A DNA stretch of 64,000 nucleotides from Burhinus oedicnemus (Eukaryota; Chordata; Aves; Charadriiformes; Burhinidae): positions 704,885 to 768,884 of the forward strand of contig VFFE01007668.1 in NCBI GenBank assembly GCA_008921705.1, in the 5' to 3' direction. The position numbers and the translations under genes are program-made. Below the pieces are notes generated by a model. That model ran no database searches, was not told where the DNA came from, and saw nothing but the letters and a program-made list of their open reading frames with translations. Position 1 is the stretch's first letter, and every line of letters starts with the position of its first letter. Shown here one piece after another: positions 23,750 to 37,555 of the stretch.

Positions 23750-26700
23750 GTAAGGACTGATTAAAGATAACTTTTAGTCTTCTTCATTGTGGTGTATTAA
23801 TTTGTCTTTTGTAAATCATCATAAAAAAGTGATTTAGAAATGGCTTTATTTAATGTCCAGTAGGTGTTTAATCCAATTAGTGTTAGTCCTTGTCCTTTTG
23901 CTAATGAAATGATTTTTGCTTTCAATACAACCAATAGCTTATTTCTTTAGAAGATTTTTTATAATATCAGTTTCTTAATTGCCATTTACTCTTGCTATTA
24001 TTATATTATCAGGAGACTGAAATAAAACAAACTGCTCTCAACATTATTTCACTGTAAGGTGAAAAAGAAAATATTCAAGACACTGCTGCACTCAGAACAC
24101 TGTAGGACTACTTGACCCTGCTTATTATCTTAGCATTATTTCAGATACCATTAAATCAGCGTAAGGTTAGCAGGTTAACAATGCATTGCCATTACTTCAA
24201 TTTTCTGTGAACAGAAAAATACTTTCCAATATCTAATGGAGCTCTTTCTTTTATATTTCCAAAACATATAAAAAACATGTCACTTTGACCATTGAACTAT
24301 TTACTGAAAAATAAAAATGAAACTAACCTCTTAGCACCCTGACACTTTCCCAAAACCTTCTTTTTAAGGGGGGGAGGGGAAAGAGCTTTATTGCATGGTA
24401 ACCTGTGTCATATTTTTTTTTTTAAATTTACTCTTGCATTAGACACATTCTCATTGAACCCCTTAGGTAAGATTTTAATGCTTCCTGCTTTGCAAAACAG
24501 AAGTGAAGGGAGAGAGACAAAGAAGATATGTTATTTGTTGAATCTTCTTTTTCTTGTTGTGATGAAAATTTCTCCTCACAATAAAAAAAAAAAGTAAAAA
24601 ATAGTTCATCATATGATAAATAGAAAATGTGTGTGCATGGCTGCAATGCAGTGTCCAGCAATAAATTAATGAGGTTAAAGAAAAAAAAAAAAAAAAGAAA
24701 AAAAGAAGATTTTTGGGCACCTAGGAAGACTTTAAGTATGGAAATATTAAATACAGTAACACAGTAATTATGTAATATAATTTCCTTAAATCAATAGCTT
24801 GTTTCTTTAGACCAGAATAGACAACTTCACAAAGTAATAGCCAGTCATCAATCCATTAGTCACATTAGTGCCCCATAAATTATTCCTTTTTCTCCCCTTT
24901 CACTCAACATGCAACCACAGTCTTAGGGCAAAGCAAGTGAAAAACAACAACAAAAATAATCTAGTATGTAGGTGGTTTATTCCTAATAATGTAGACATGA
25001 AGAACCAACTATCTACTTGAATAAGATTTTTTTTTTTTGAAGAGTCACACAAGATAGGTACCTTGGGGGAATGAATTAGAAAATGTAAGTTCAAATACAT
25101 TGTGACATTGTTATAGCAAACCTGGGTTTGCTTTCTTACTTGGAGAAATTTGTGGGAAAGATCTACGGTAGTGTCTCTTCAGAATAAAAGATACACTAAA
25201 GAGGCAGTGTCATACCTTCTGGTAGTCTATTCCAGCTCCCAAATACATTTAAGGAATTGACTCTAACCTCTGAAAGAGGTAAGTAGGAAAAGCTAATGGA
25301 AGTCATGAAACAGATCTACCTTACATTAATTATGTTCTTTTAATAGTGAAATTGGTGTAATTTCTTTACTAGACTTACCTTATTCATGTGATCTGAACAT
25401 TGGGCACAAAGAGAATAAGCACTCTTGGTGTAGTTTATTTAATCCTAGAAAAGAGAAGTCAAAAGCTAAAACTAACTTCTCTTTAATAATATTGTATGTT
25501 GTTTCCCTAAAGCTAACAGAGCTATTAGCATTATTTAAAGTTCAAAAAGAGTCTTTATTCGCTACAAAAGGGACAATGTGCTTCTTAAACATTAAGAATA
25601 AAAAATACACTATTTGCATCATCAGAGTTTTACTTAATATTAGTATAAACAGTAAGGGAGGTGATAAGAACAGAGTAGGCATGGATAGATTCATGGTATG
25701 CTGTGTTTTTGTCTTCTGATGTAGCATTATCATAATAATAATAATAATAGCATAAATTGTCTGCCAAGATGAATTAATATGTAGAGAGCTAATTTAATAA
25801 AAACTCCCAGTGGTTCAAGAATTAAATTGTAGAAAGGAATTTGTTCTACTTAAAAGTAAATTTATGAATAATACCTATTAGTTGCAATGCAATGCATTAT
25901 TAACTTTAATGGTGTGAGTGGAAAAAACCTATCCATTGCAAAAAAAAAGTCAATTTGAAGCAGTAAGGCTTGTTACATATTTCAAACTTTGGTGGAAAAA
26001 TAGTTATGTACCATAGACATGTTCTTGCAGTAGCCATATCGATGGTTCAAGGCAGTGTCTTAATTTTTTATGGAAGGTTACTCTTTTATTATGTCTGGTT
26101 GATTTTCTGGTTATTGAAGCCTACAAATGGTAGGTCAACAAAAGCAATGCCTGCATAATCTGTCTGTCTTCTAAGAAGACTTAATGATGATCCTAGAAAT
26201 GTTCATTGTCGCTTGAAATGATTTGGTAAATTGTTTACAGCACTGGTGTCTATTTATTCATCACCATCATATTAGTATTAGCGGTCTTGTTTATATTTGT
26301 GTTGTTTTGTTATTATTAATTCATAACAAAATAGGTATAGTCAGAAGATGCAGAGCGAATACAGAGCAAAGCAATATTAAATCATTTAAGTCAAATAAAC
26401 CCAGTAATTGAAAATCTCTGAAGAACAGTACATCTGTGTGAGATGCTTTCTTTTGGGCTGTGCTATGTAGCATACCATGCAGGGCTGCAGTTAAACACAA
26501 TAAAACAGTGTCTGAAATAGCTTAATATTTACCCAATAAATCAATGAAATAATGCAGTACCTGACTAAACATTTCTTAAATGTTTGCTATGTTTCTGGGA
26601 GCCACAATATCAATGAATGGAATTGCTTTCTGAGCAAATTAGTGCTTTCATCAAAAACATTTTTCTAGACTGGCTTAGGTTTTCATAAGCAAGGCCTGTC

Positions 26701-27875
26701 AGCCCTTTACTTGGGCTCTTCTTTACCTAATTATGGAAGCAGACAAAAACTCACATAAGGAATACCCACAGCAGCTCTCTCTGTGCTCAGGGAAGTGTAA
26801 GTCTATCAATAGCTTGCTCCCCCAAAGACACGAACGTATCTGCCTGTCTAAGAATAACCACTGAAGTCCTCCAGCGATACAGCATGGAGAACATACTGCA
26901 ATACATAAGTAGATCCAAAACACTGCGCACAACTCTGTCTATTGGCAAGTTACAGAAGACATTTTTGCCCTGATCTTGTCATCCTACAAAAGATGCAGCG
27001 AAACCAAAGATTTTTTGTGATATAACTAGGTAAACTCTTTGGGTGTTTGAGTTAATTAAGTTCTCTGTGTTTTCTTTTACCTTTAGTCCTCTGAGGAATA
27101 ATAGAGCATTGTATCATTGTTTTTCTGTAACTACATTTTTAATACAGCTAGGACATTATGTATTTTTCCATCACATTTAATTACTATTCATGTAATAGCT
27201 TCACAGGCTTGGATATTTTTATTTCTATATTTTTATTTTTATTTTTATTTGCTATCAAGAGTACACACTGACTCCCAAATAAGGCTGTAGAATTTATCTG
27301 CCATAAAATTAAAGACATTTGAAATGTGCAAATTTTCAAGTTCATTGAACTGATATGATCAGGCTATGTTTCATGGAAAATACTTTCATACCATTGAAAA
27401 AACAAAGGTCAGTATTGATTTTAAAAGGTTTTGTGATGCCTTCTTGATCATGAAAGTATAAGATTATGGTCTTTGTGAACAAATGATTATAAATGCAGCT
27501 GTCTCTGGTACTGTTCAGGGATATAACATCACTGGCTTACTAGATGATCAGATATAAGCTTCTAGATTATATAATTGCGTTTAAATCGTGTGAAACAAGT
27601 GAAGTGCTTTTCAGAGTCTTTGGTGGAAAGCAGTGATAAAAGTCAACTCTCCGTCAATGAAAACAACGACAGAGAATGCACTGACATCTATCCGTCTTTA
27701 GCAATTCTCTCACTTTCATGGATTTGCCTTTCAGGAGAATTTTTCCAACTAAAAAGGATATCATTGTAAAGTTATTAATTCCTCAGCTATTTAGTCTTTT
27801 CTTTTCCCCATTTTTTTCCCCCACACATAAAGCATTCTTCTACCCTGTCCATTACTCTCTGTGTTTTCCCTGTAG
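23750..27875. other. Unique AT-rich DNA with small simple repeats
   Basis: A purine-rich A tract lies at 24680-24708 and an (ATA)n run at 25731-25749. 27200-27250 is T-rich (TTTTTAT units). No coding assignment. Several 60-80-codon frames occur on both strands and look like chance. Confidence 0.45.
25731..25749. repeat. (ATA)n microsatellite
   Basis: Six copies of ATA/TAA in an AT-rich context. Confidence 0.85.
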
Positions 27876-28255
27876 AAAAATCACATCATTTTCAACTGTC
27901 GTGGGATCTGTGAAAGCTCTAATGCCAGAGAGGATCTCAACATGTAGGTGCAGTATTATTCCTCTTCCAGTGTGTTGCGGTGCTGAGCTTGGTACAAGTA
28001 TTTGCTTAACACGGTAGGGAAATGAGACTCAGTAATATTTTATGAGGATTTTAAGGTTCTGGTGGGGATGGACTACACTGTCCCCAAGGACTGCATAAAA
28101 TGAAAGTATAATATTATGGGAAACAGATTGAGTTACACATTGTGATAATCAAGGCTTACTTGCTTCACAAGATTTGATTTGGAGAAAAGTTGCTTACAGA
28201 TGATCACATGTAGGTTTTGTTTTTGCACTTTGAATAAAGAAGCATTATTGGAATT
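27876..28255 (+). other. Candidate terminal exon with poly-A signal
   Basis: A long pyrimidine tract (27780-27870) ends in TTTTCCCTGTAG at 27875. One frame then stays open to a TAG at 28015-28017, and an AATAAA lies at 28233-28238. The peptide is not recognised, and the frame is also open upstream of the acceptor. The combination suits a transcript end, coding or not, but each element is common by chance. Confidence 0.2.
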
Positions 28256-31200
28256 CTGTGTAGCACTACTGTGACAGGCATGATTTGGTGCAATGCTATC
28301 CCCAACCCCAATGGGCATTTAGAAAGTTCAAGTAATCATGTGAAGTAATAAAGAAAATGAGTAGATATCTGTTCCGTAGTTCTACTAATGTCGTGTCAAT
28401 CAACAAGGCCAAGAAACTATATTTTGCAAAATTTTATAAAACAGGAAAACATTTTACTGTCTTCTCATTTTTAAGCTTAATTATCCATAACCCTTCTCTA
28501 ACACACTTATTTGATTACAGAGGCAACAGTTTTTAATGAAAACACTTAACATCTCAGGACTGGACAAAATGTTGATAGAATGTGACAAGTGGGGAAATTA
28601 GCAGAAGGTAGAAAATGAAAAAAGTATAACATTGAAGCAATATTATATTTGTGATGCAGAAAGCTACTGTGTTTTGAACTTTTCTATCTCAATATTTAAC
28701 TATCCCACTGGGAAGTCAGGTTCTTATTCTATGTTTCAGTTAATACAGCACAGTAAACATTAACTGACTTGGTGGAGAAAGAATTATACTCAAGGACGTT
28801 ACCCAATGTCAATTGATTGTGGTTTCTTTGGAAAAAGAGCTCAAAATCATGGAGCTTGGATACACTTTTGACAGATGAAATATGTCCCTCTGAATAATTT
28901 TACTTTTTAGACAAACTATAGTGCTCAAAATGTGCTTTTTCAAAAACTGGGTTTGGGGCAAATAAAACTCCACAAAAGTGAATTATGTTGATTTCTTTCT
29001 TGTGGATCTCAGGGTAGATATTTAACATTATGTAAAAAGGTCTGTACACAGTTCAGGTATTAGAACAAGTGGACCTTTAGAGACCTAAGAAAGAAAAAGA
29101 GGCCCCAGTTAGCACACCTTTAATCTTAACAGGAATTTCGGTTGGTAGAGGTAAGAGAAAACTGCAGTTCAGAAAAAGACAGATCCTTCTCATCAGAAGT
29201 GACGTAACTGAACAATCACAGCCAGCACTTGAATGAAACTCCTTTAGGCAGAAAGATGAAGCTATGGAACAAGCACTAATGCTTCTCAATTGCACTTCTG
29301 CAAAGGCTATCCAGTAGAAACAGATTGCAGATTAGTGCGAAGTGCACCTGCCACGCTAGAAATATTTCAGCTTTCTTTGTATAGGGCAGTGTCAGTGTTT
29401 AGAACTAAAAGCTAACTTGCCACAGATAATTTTTCTTACTTTTGTACAATAAATTTGTTCCTTTGGATGTTAATTCCTTGTAGTGAAGGGGAAATCTTGG
29501 CTCAAATAGTGCATCTATTCATATTCAATGATTAAAATCCTATAAAAAAGTCAAACTCAACTGCTTTTCCATCAGATTTTGAAAACAAGACATTTTCACA
29601 TTTTAACTGAGACTGAAAATAGAGTCACTTTCCTCACAAAGGTGTCTTTTTCAAATTAGAAATACATGAAACAAGAACAGGGACATGACAGGGAGTTCTT
29701 GGCCCATTATGTTTACCTGTGCAAATTCAGTGATTAATAACAGATTGGAATGCTTTGACTTTTTTTCTTTTGCTTTCTCAAATGAAACTAGATCAACAGC
29801 ACAAAGAAAGGAGCAGCATCTTTCACTTTTGGCATAGATTATTTGCAGACAGTTTTCACAAAATAATCAGACACAGCATAAAACCAAATTTAGATGAAGA
29901 ACAGATGCCTAAATAGAAGCCCTGGAATTTTGCTAAATTTTGCTGAAACATCTGCATGAGCCTAAGGAAAATATATCCCTCCTGTTCATGTGAAGGGTAC
30001 TTGGCATAGTGCAAAGCCCTCTGGGCTCCACAACCTTGCACTTCAGTCCCTAATGAGTGGCAGTGTGATCCCTCTGCAAAAGCCAGAGCTGTATGAATTT
30101 TGAACTAGCTGAGCCAGTGTCTGAGCTTATTTAAGCTCCGAGGTTGCTGTGAGAACAACCAGGAAAGCCTACAGATACCATGGCTACCAGCAGACAGTCA
30201 GCAGGTATAATTGGCTGCTCTGAACTGTAGAGGCTTATATGTTAGTTCATGTCAGTACATTACAGAATAAGCTCCAAGACTATAGCTGTATCAATTGTAG
30301 GGGAAAGGAAATGCTGATTGCTTCTAGATACATAGGGCAGACACTTCTCCCCCTTACAAGTGATGTAGTACATACTAAAGTAGTAGACCTTTTTCATATA
30401 AATGATATTCAAATGAGAACATCTATATTTAATATGAGTTGACCAAGCAGGGCCTAAAACACAACCATCAGCAAACTCTGAAAAATATTACCCATGTCCT
30501 CTCAGTCCTGCTTTACAATAGGAAATACTGAAAATGATCCTCTAAAGCTTATCTTTTCCGTTCTTTCATAAACTTTTTTTTCAATTTCAACCCTCTGCCT
30601 AACCCTTCCTTCCAGACCCCCCAAAAAATCAAGCTGATTCACGTTTTCTGTATGGACCTGCTCAAATCTCGCAGGCAGAAAAAAGAGATTCTGTGTCATC
30701 ATTTGTCAAAATATGCAGCTGTGCAAAGGTAGCAACAAATCACTCATCACATGGAGAAGATGGTCCCATTGCCAACCACTTTTCAGAGTCAGGGATAAAA
30801 CGTCTAACCCTGAAACTGTTTCTTTTCTCATACTTAGAAAAATGGTAAGAAAAACACATGAAGCCCACTGCAACAGGTGGTTTCCATACATGATATATTC
30901 TGGAAGTAATATTTTCTTTTTGGATATTAGCACCCTCCTATATCCTATGACTGTATTAGGATTGAAATTAGCAACCTTTCTTCCAATTTGGGGTTTATTA
31001 GTACAAAAAATAATTACTAAAGGGTTGTCATAAAAGTTTATCAATAGATCAGTATAAAAAGCCCTTATGGACTAGTTAGAAAGTTAGAGATAATTTCTTC
31101 AGCCATCAGAATTCTTACATTATGTAATTCTTTTGTATGAAAAAAAAATCATTTCTCAAAGTTAACGCTCTTAAAACATGTCTGTTAGATTCTCATTCTC

Positions 31201-31944
31201 CAGTTTGCCAGGTTCCTGTAGAAATGGCAAATTTCTTCACTCTCTCTAAATGTAACCTTTCCCAGAGGGGTTTGGAAAACAGATCTCCTGAAGTTGTCTT
31301 CAATAACTTTTGACTACAACTAATTACTTTAAACTACAAAATGCATGTCATTTTCAAACTGTGTCTATCTCTGGGTTTTGTTTGTTTGTTTGTTTTGTTT
31401 GTTTTGTGTAGGCTTGTGATTGGGGGTGGTGTAGTATTTTTAAAGAAACAGAAAAAAGCCTTTACGTCAATGGGTACTTTAATTTTGCCTGGGCTTTTTG
31501 TTGTCCTTTCACTTAATCTTTGTAACTTGATTTCCTTATTTTGACAATGTTTATATGAAGCTGTTCTTCATATTTTTCAGTATAGATAACTTCCTTCAGA
31601 TTAAAGAGCAAATATAAAAAAATAACGTATTTTCTTAGTATTTAATATGCTTTAACTACAATGAAACATAAAGCAGAAACTCTTTCTGGTCATCCTGCAG
31701 AAATTTCTACTATATTTGCAAGTTCTGTAAATGGGAAACAAAATTATAAAATACAATTTTGCGTTTCTACTTCCTGACATTTTCAAAGTATCCGAACTGT
31801 AGGTTGTCTTAAATTAATTGTTTCAGATACTAGAAATTTGCTTCAGAGTTAGGTATTCTCTAAAAATCTCCATTGTTTCAAAGTGTGTCCTCTCAAACTG
31901 TAAAGAGGTTTTTTTATAGAAGACAACAAAATAACATTTTCTGT
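28256..31944. other. Unique AT-rich DNA
   Basis: No gene recognised. It contains a (GTTT)n tract at 31375-31407. Opposing ~110-codon frames at 30706-31044 overlap on both strands and share no recognised family. Confidence 0.45.
31375..31407. repeat. (GTTT)n microsatellite
   Basis: Imperfect GTTT/GTTTT units; the complementary AAAC type recurs at 63.63 kb. Confidence 0.85.
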
Positions 31945-32927
31945 TGACATGGGGAGAAGTGGATGTCATTTACCTGGATTTCAATAAAGCGTTTGACGCT
32001 GTTTCTCACAGCCTCCTCCTAGACAAACTGGCAAGGTACATATTGAATGGGTGCTCTGTGAGATGAGTAGGAAACTGACTAACAAGCCACACTCGGAGGG
32101 TGGTGATCAATAGATTTTATTCAGGCTGGCATCCTGTCACAAGTGGGGTCACCCAGGGATAGGTACTGGGCCACCCACTATTCAACGTCTTCATAAATGA
32201 TCTAGATGATGGGATTGAAAGCACCCTTTCTAATTGTGCTGATGACAGTAAACTGCATGGTGAGGGGGACAAGTCAGAAGGGAAAGTCACCTTACAGCAA
32301 GACCCGGCAAGCTGCAAGAAAGAGCTAGCAAGAACAGTATGAAGTTTAACAAATATATGTGCAAGGTCCCACACCTGGGATGACATAACCAAATAATCCA
32401 GTACAGGGTAGGATCTGCTGGGGAGCAGCCTTGCTGAAGAACTTGGGGGTCCTGGTGGACAGCTAGATGAACATTAAGCAGCTGTGCGCCACAAGCAGCA
32501 AAGGTAAATTGGATCTTGGGCAGCATCTGCAGGGGCATTATTAACAGAGCTAGAGATGTGGTCCTCCCACTCTACTCGGCACTTGTCAGGCTGTGACTGG
32601 AGTACTCAGTCCAGTTATGGTCCCCACAATTCAAAAAAGACACGGACAGACTGGAGAGGGTCCAAAGGAGAGAAACAAAGATGACCAAAGGGTCGGAGAA
32701 CAGGGTCTATGAGGAAAGACTGAAGGAGCTAGGTCTTTTCTTCCTGGAGAAAAGGAGGCTCAGGGGGGACCTTCTCACAGTATTCCAGTACTTAAAGGGA
32801 GGTTACAAAGAGGATGTAGGCTTTCTCTTCACAAGGAGCCACATGGAGAAGACAAAGGGCAATGGGTGTAAGTTGCACTGGGAGAGGTTTCATCTTGATA
32901 TAAGAAAGAAATTTTTTACAGTGTGAA
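31945..32927 (+). pseudogene. Broken CR1 ORF2 reverse transcriptase
   Basis: Motif A is readable (YLDFNKAFD near 31969-31995). The motif C region reads CADD instead of FADD at ~32235-32246, so the Phe is lost but both Asp remain. Stops interrupt the frame, for example a TAG in the LVDS region near 32464 and a TGA in place of the Pro-His of RPHLEY near 32594. The longest surviving piece is 32681-32926, covering the C-terminal LEKRRL region. Not functional. Confidence 0.8.
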
Positions 32928-33099
32928 CTATCATTCAGCTGTTCAACCTCCCCAGGGATGTGATGGAGTCACTGGAGGTTTTCAAGATGCAACTGGACAG
33001 AGTGTTAAGCAATCTCATAGAGGCCCTTTCCCACAAAATATTGGATAAGGTGATCTTTCAAGATCCCTTCCAACCTGGGTTATTTTACAATTCTATGAA
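31945..33099 (+). mobile_element. Decayed CR1 LINE, RT domain to 3' end
   Basis: A plus-strand CR1 beginning at RT motif A (GTCATTTACCTGGATTTCAA at 31964) and ending in a weak octamer (ACAATTCTATGA near 33088). The 3' UTR differs from the younger copies, with GATAAGGTGATCTTTCAAGA near 33043, so it is an older subfamily. It spans ~1.15 kb, with internal deletions between motifs A and B. Confidence 0.88.
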
Positions 33100-36000
33100 A
33101 ATATATTTAACTTGGATTGAAAAGTTTATTATTGTTGGTGGTAGTAGCAGTAGTAGTCTTCAGGTTTGAAAGTGTGTAGTGGTTTTAAGCCTTACTTTGC
33201 ATTTAAGAACAGATGAAAATTTTCTAGACTACATGTACAAAATATGTTTATAATCGTAAGTCAAATCCTAAACATTGATTTTGTGTATATCAGAGTTCAT
33301 GGTAACTTCAAGAACAGTCTGAATTTTTATAATATGAAACAATTTCTTTTTAAATTGAAACTTAAAGAAACAAAATTAATGTGCTTACCATTAATTGTTT
33401 AGCTTTTCTTAATTCAAAATCTGTGACAAGGAGCAATAAGATGAATGCGTTTCTATCTGCTCTCATACATCAAACTGATGGAACTATTCTTGCCTGAGTA
33501 GTCTAAAATTATCCAGCTTTCAAACTATTAATAACAATATTTATGTTTTTAAAAAGCCAGCTGTAGCTACCATTCCAGCATTCACTCAACATTTACTGAT
33601 CTTGTATTCTAATGCAACCCTATCTCCATAGGAAATTAACTTGGGCATTAACTTTATTTAAAAAGAAAAACAAAACAAAAATCCCAACAACAAAAAACAT
33701 TTTTAAGTAGTCATCACATTAAAAAATCATAACTAAAAGTCATAATTAAAAATTGATCTCAGCAATTCTCTTTTCTCTTGCCTGGAACTGTGATCAGCTG
33801 GAAAAAAAAAAAGTGTGAAATTTTTCATAGCGATAGTTCCAGAAAATAAAAATTTCCATTCTGTAAGAAATTTTTATTATTTGATATTGCTTTATTTCTA
33901 CTAGGATAAACTTTAACTCTGAATCTTTTTGCAGAAAGAGAAGTTGTTAAATTATTTAAAACCTAAATTACCATTGCTTAAACATCTTTTTAAGGATAAA
34001 AATCACACTGTTATAGAGTATTTTGCTCTCTGATAAGAAAGAAAAAGATATAAAAAGGCGAAAATATGCATGGATGTCTATTCTTCAGAGTATGGCACTT
34101 GAGAGAAATACACTCTGAGAACAGTCCTTGATTTCGCTTGTGTGTGTGCATACAGGGTCCTTTCAGATTCTTTTGGAATTGTTAAAGTTCATCTTATCAA
34201 GTCCTACTTTGATTAGCCATCTTGTGGTTTATTGCTCCCTCTGCAATAAAAGCTAATGGCAAATGTTAGAAAAACAAACTGATAGTTGAATTCAGATACT
34301 TAAAAATGCTTTCTACATTTGTCTTGTGACAAAGAGCTCAGCTTTATTCCTTGTCACAGCTCCGGAGAGTGTTGGTCTGTTTGCACCAGCAGATACCTGG
34401 TTTTAACAACCTTGTGCCATGGTTTTGTCAGTGGCTCCTACTCTCAGTGTTTTAGAGGGAGAAGGAGTTCATTTACTATGAAGCTTTGGATAGTACAGGA
34501 TGTTTCCATTCACTATAAAAATACAGTGAATTCAAACACATCAGAATACTGTAAAGTGCCAGTAAACGTATTCTGTGAAGCTTTAACACAGCTAAGTAGT
34601 AATACAATGCAACCATGAAAGCAGTAGATTAAAAGATTAATCACTGTAATATTACATAAAGAGGTGACATCAGTAACATCTCCACCATCTGTGGCAACTG
34701 TGTTTTTAAAGGAATGGAGTTAGCACAGCTTATTTGGAGTTTTTAAGGGGATATAGGGATCACTATAGACACTTCAGTATAACATAATGTTAAGTAGATT
34801 CCTTATAGATAGCCCTGATAGAGATTTTATTCCAGTTTAGGCAGAAAATAGACCATGCAATTAAAGGCAATTTTGGAGATGCATAGAAGCAAAACTTTAT
34901 GGATAACTTGAACACCCAGGGATGTCCAAGAAAACAGATACATTTTCCCTTGTCTCCAACTGTTTGTACCACAGGGATTTCCTCAGGCATTGTAGGATAG
35001 CATTTTCCCCCAATGCTTAAAGTATTCTGTTTGCCAGAATTCAGTTATAGTCAGAAAAAACAACCAACCAACCAACCAAACAAAACCCAAAGCAAAACCA
35101 AAAAAAACCCACCACAACCAACCAACAACAACCTCTCCACTTGAATGATTTTGGAATTTCTGATACAATACCCTATGCCTTTTCCCCATGCCATCCAATT
35201 GAAAATGGCTTTGGATAGAAGACTGGATAAGCTCTATAGAAACTGTTTGCCTCCTCACATTTTTATTGATTACAAAGAGATAAACCAAGCCACACCCTTC
35301 ACTTATGTCTTTCTCATTATTTACAAGGCTGCAAATTAGATTTCAGCCAAAATAGCTCTACGGACTTGGGTGTATTTCAGTCTTCAGGGTGGGGAAAATT
35401 TTTGAGGTAAATCAGGTTACCTGACTCCACAACACAGCTGTAATTTGTGGATTATATGTCTTGTATCATAGTTTGAGGCAAGAAACAAGTCTTGCTGCAG
35501 GACAATAAATATTCTTCTAAATGATAATGCTTCAAAAGCCAAACTAATTTAGATTTTAAGTGTCTTATAACATTTTCCACTGTTAAGTCATTAATGTATT
35601 GTTGTAATGTTTTCAGGCATATTATCCACAGGTTTTCTGGTAAATATAATTTGACTCAGTATTACTGGTTGCTATACTATAGTTACTAGAGGTGGTATGA
35701 GGAAAAATTTACCTAAAATTTTCATTTTACTGTTTCATCTCAGTGCTGTATTCTTGAGTCTGTATATTTTCTTCCTCCGTTCCACCATCCTGGAGCTTCA
35801 GTTTTGGTTTTTTTCAGGTTATTTAATGTTATAATTTACCTGGGAGTGCAGGTGGTCTAAGGTAATTCAGATAGATGTGACTGAATACTGTGCTCACTGC
35901 ATACAAACAGGGTGAAGAAGGGGTTATGGCTTTGACTGCTTTTTCTTCTACAGTTCCTCTACTACATCAGCATACAAATTACAGTTTACCTGTAGGCAAC

Positions 36001-36963
36001 TGATTTGGCACTGTTTTATGGCATATGTTTATCTATAAACATGTACAGTGTATAGCAAACGGTACAGTAAAGCGGCTTGCCAAGTACAATCAATTTACAC
36101 ATGATAATGCTGCTTTATTTCTGTTGTGGTTCTTCCACAGGCTTTGTGGTGAGGAATGTCAGTGTGGCACAGGAGCCACACTGGTGGGGTGGATCCTGTG
36201 GAGGATTTTCATCCTGCTCTCCAACATTGTGTTCTTGTACGCATAAACACTTATCTGAAGGGACTGGACTGTAAGAATGACTGCCAGTGAATATTTCCTC
36301 TTAGGTATTGGAACTGCCTCTTTTCCTCCTGTTTCTTTTCTGTCAAAATTAATTTCCTTTTTTGACTGTAGTATTTTTCTGGCTCTAGTTTTATTTTTTT
36401 CTTATTGTCACTTTTCTTACTGGGCACTCATCTAGCCTGTTTTTCTACTAACATGGCTGTTCCCTGAAAATAACAGTCCCTTTGACCTCTACAGTAATGT
36501 CACAGGGACTAAATAAAATCACTGAACTGTTTAACTTTTTAAATTCTACCTTAAGTGCTCTGGAGTGTGACCATTTTATTAACTAAACCCCTGAACGTAT
36601 TATTATGTTTACTTCTTTCACACACTGTTACTCACTACTGATGAAAGAGAAACTTTGTATACATTTAATATAAAATAAAAGCCTATTGCCACGAGGAATT
36701 TATCATTTAAGTTCAACAGACTGTATGGGAAAATGCAAGAGATTTCTTTGGTTTTGGTCAATGATTTCACTGCAGTTAATGTTTCACCATGGGAACCTGA
36801 ACTTATCTACAAGATACCTTCTGCTGACATTATCTGGTTTAAATTTCTGATAGTTCTGTTCTTACTTCCATTTTTAGAAATATGGGTATTAATGATGGCA
36901 CAAGGACAGAAGTAGGCTTGAAATATTAGGCACAACAGAACCAGCATTTTACACCACAAAATT
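33100..36963. other. Unique DNA with one AACC-rich tract
   Basis: No gene assigned. A pyrimidine tract and CTTCCACAG at 36131-36139 precede a GC-raised ~110-bp segment that ends in a TAA at 36244-36246; see findings. The rest is AT-rich without a classified repeat. Confidence 0.4.
35057..35131. repeat. (AACC)n / A-C rich low-complexity tract
   Basis: Runs of CAACCAACCAACC grade into AAACCC-type units and then ACCAACCAAC; no G except one isolated base. Confidence 0.9.
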
Positions 36964-37015
36964 ATTGATGTTTTAAGGCGTACTTAAAGATTGATGTTTT
37001 AAGGAGTACTTGAAG
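36964..37015. repeat. 26-bp tandem duplication
   Basis: Two adjacent 26-bp units (36964-36989 and 36990-37015) differ at only two positions, sharing ATTGATGTTTTAAGG. A recent local duplication. Confidence 0.93.
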
Positions 37016-37331
37016 AAGGCCTAGACAACGGCAATTCACAGACTAATCTCCTAAAATTATCTATAATAAGAGAATTTCTGCCTCTGTATTCTAATCAGAG
37101 AAGAACCAAAATCACCAAAAATGAAGTTGGTTTCATTTTCTTAGGGAAAATTTCTTTCTCTTTACACTCATGAGAAAGTGTCTCAAATGAAAGCTACATT
37201 CTACCTACATTGAAAACTGGAACAGAATTAGGCTTGATTTTAATAGCCTTAAGCTCATAGATTTCATTAAAAGTTATATGCTTATTATTAACTTAACCTA
37301 CCTTGTCCACATCCACTCTTCCTTATCTTAC

Positions 37332-37464
37332 AGAATCATAGAATCATAGAATAACTTGGGTTGGAAAGGACCTTTAAAGGTTATCTAGTCCAACACCCCT
37401 GCAATGAGCAGGGACATCTTCAGCTAGATCAGGTTGCTCAGAGTCCCATCCAACCTGACCTATT
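37332..37464 (-). mobile_element. CR1 LINE 3' end, minus strand
   Basis: Begins with GAATCATAGAATCATAGAAT, the reverse complement of the CR1 tail, then GGGTTGGAAAGGACCTTTAA and 'aggttgctcagagtcccatcc'. Severely 5'-truncated at ~133 bp. Confidence 0.92.
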
Positions 37465-37555
37465 GACTTTTTGTAATAAAGTTATTTCTCCCTAGTGCTT
37501 ATTTTCGACTCAGCTCCCTCTTTGTTCATTGAGTGGTAAAAGCAGCAGTCATCCT

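Noticed and set aside
24679..24711. Poly-A tail of a processed pseudogene
   Set aside because: The A-rich run has G interruptions and no retrocopy or target duplication was seen beside it.
25200..25260. Possible minus-strand CR1 words (TAGTCTATTCCAGCTCCC)
   Set aside because: Only ~20 bases agree with CR1 3' text, and neither flank continues the homology.
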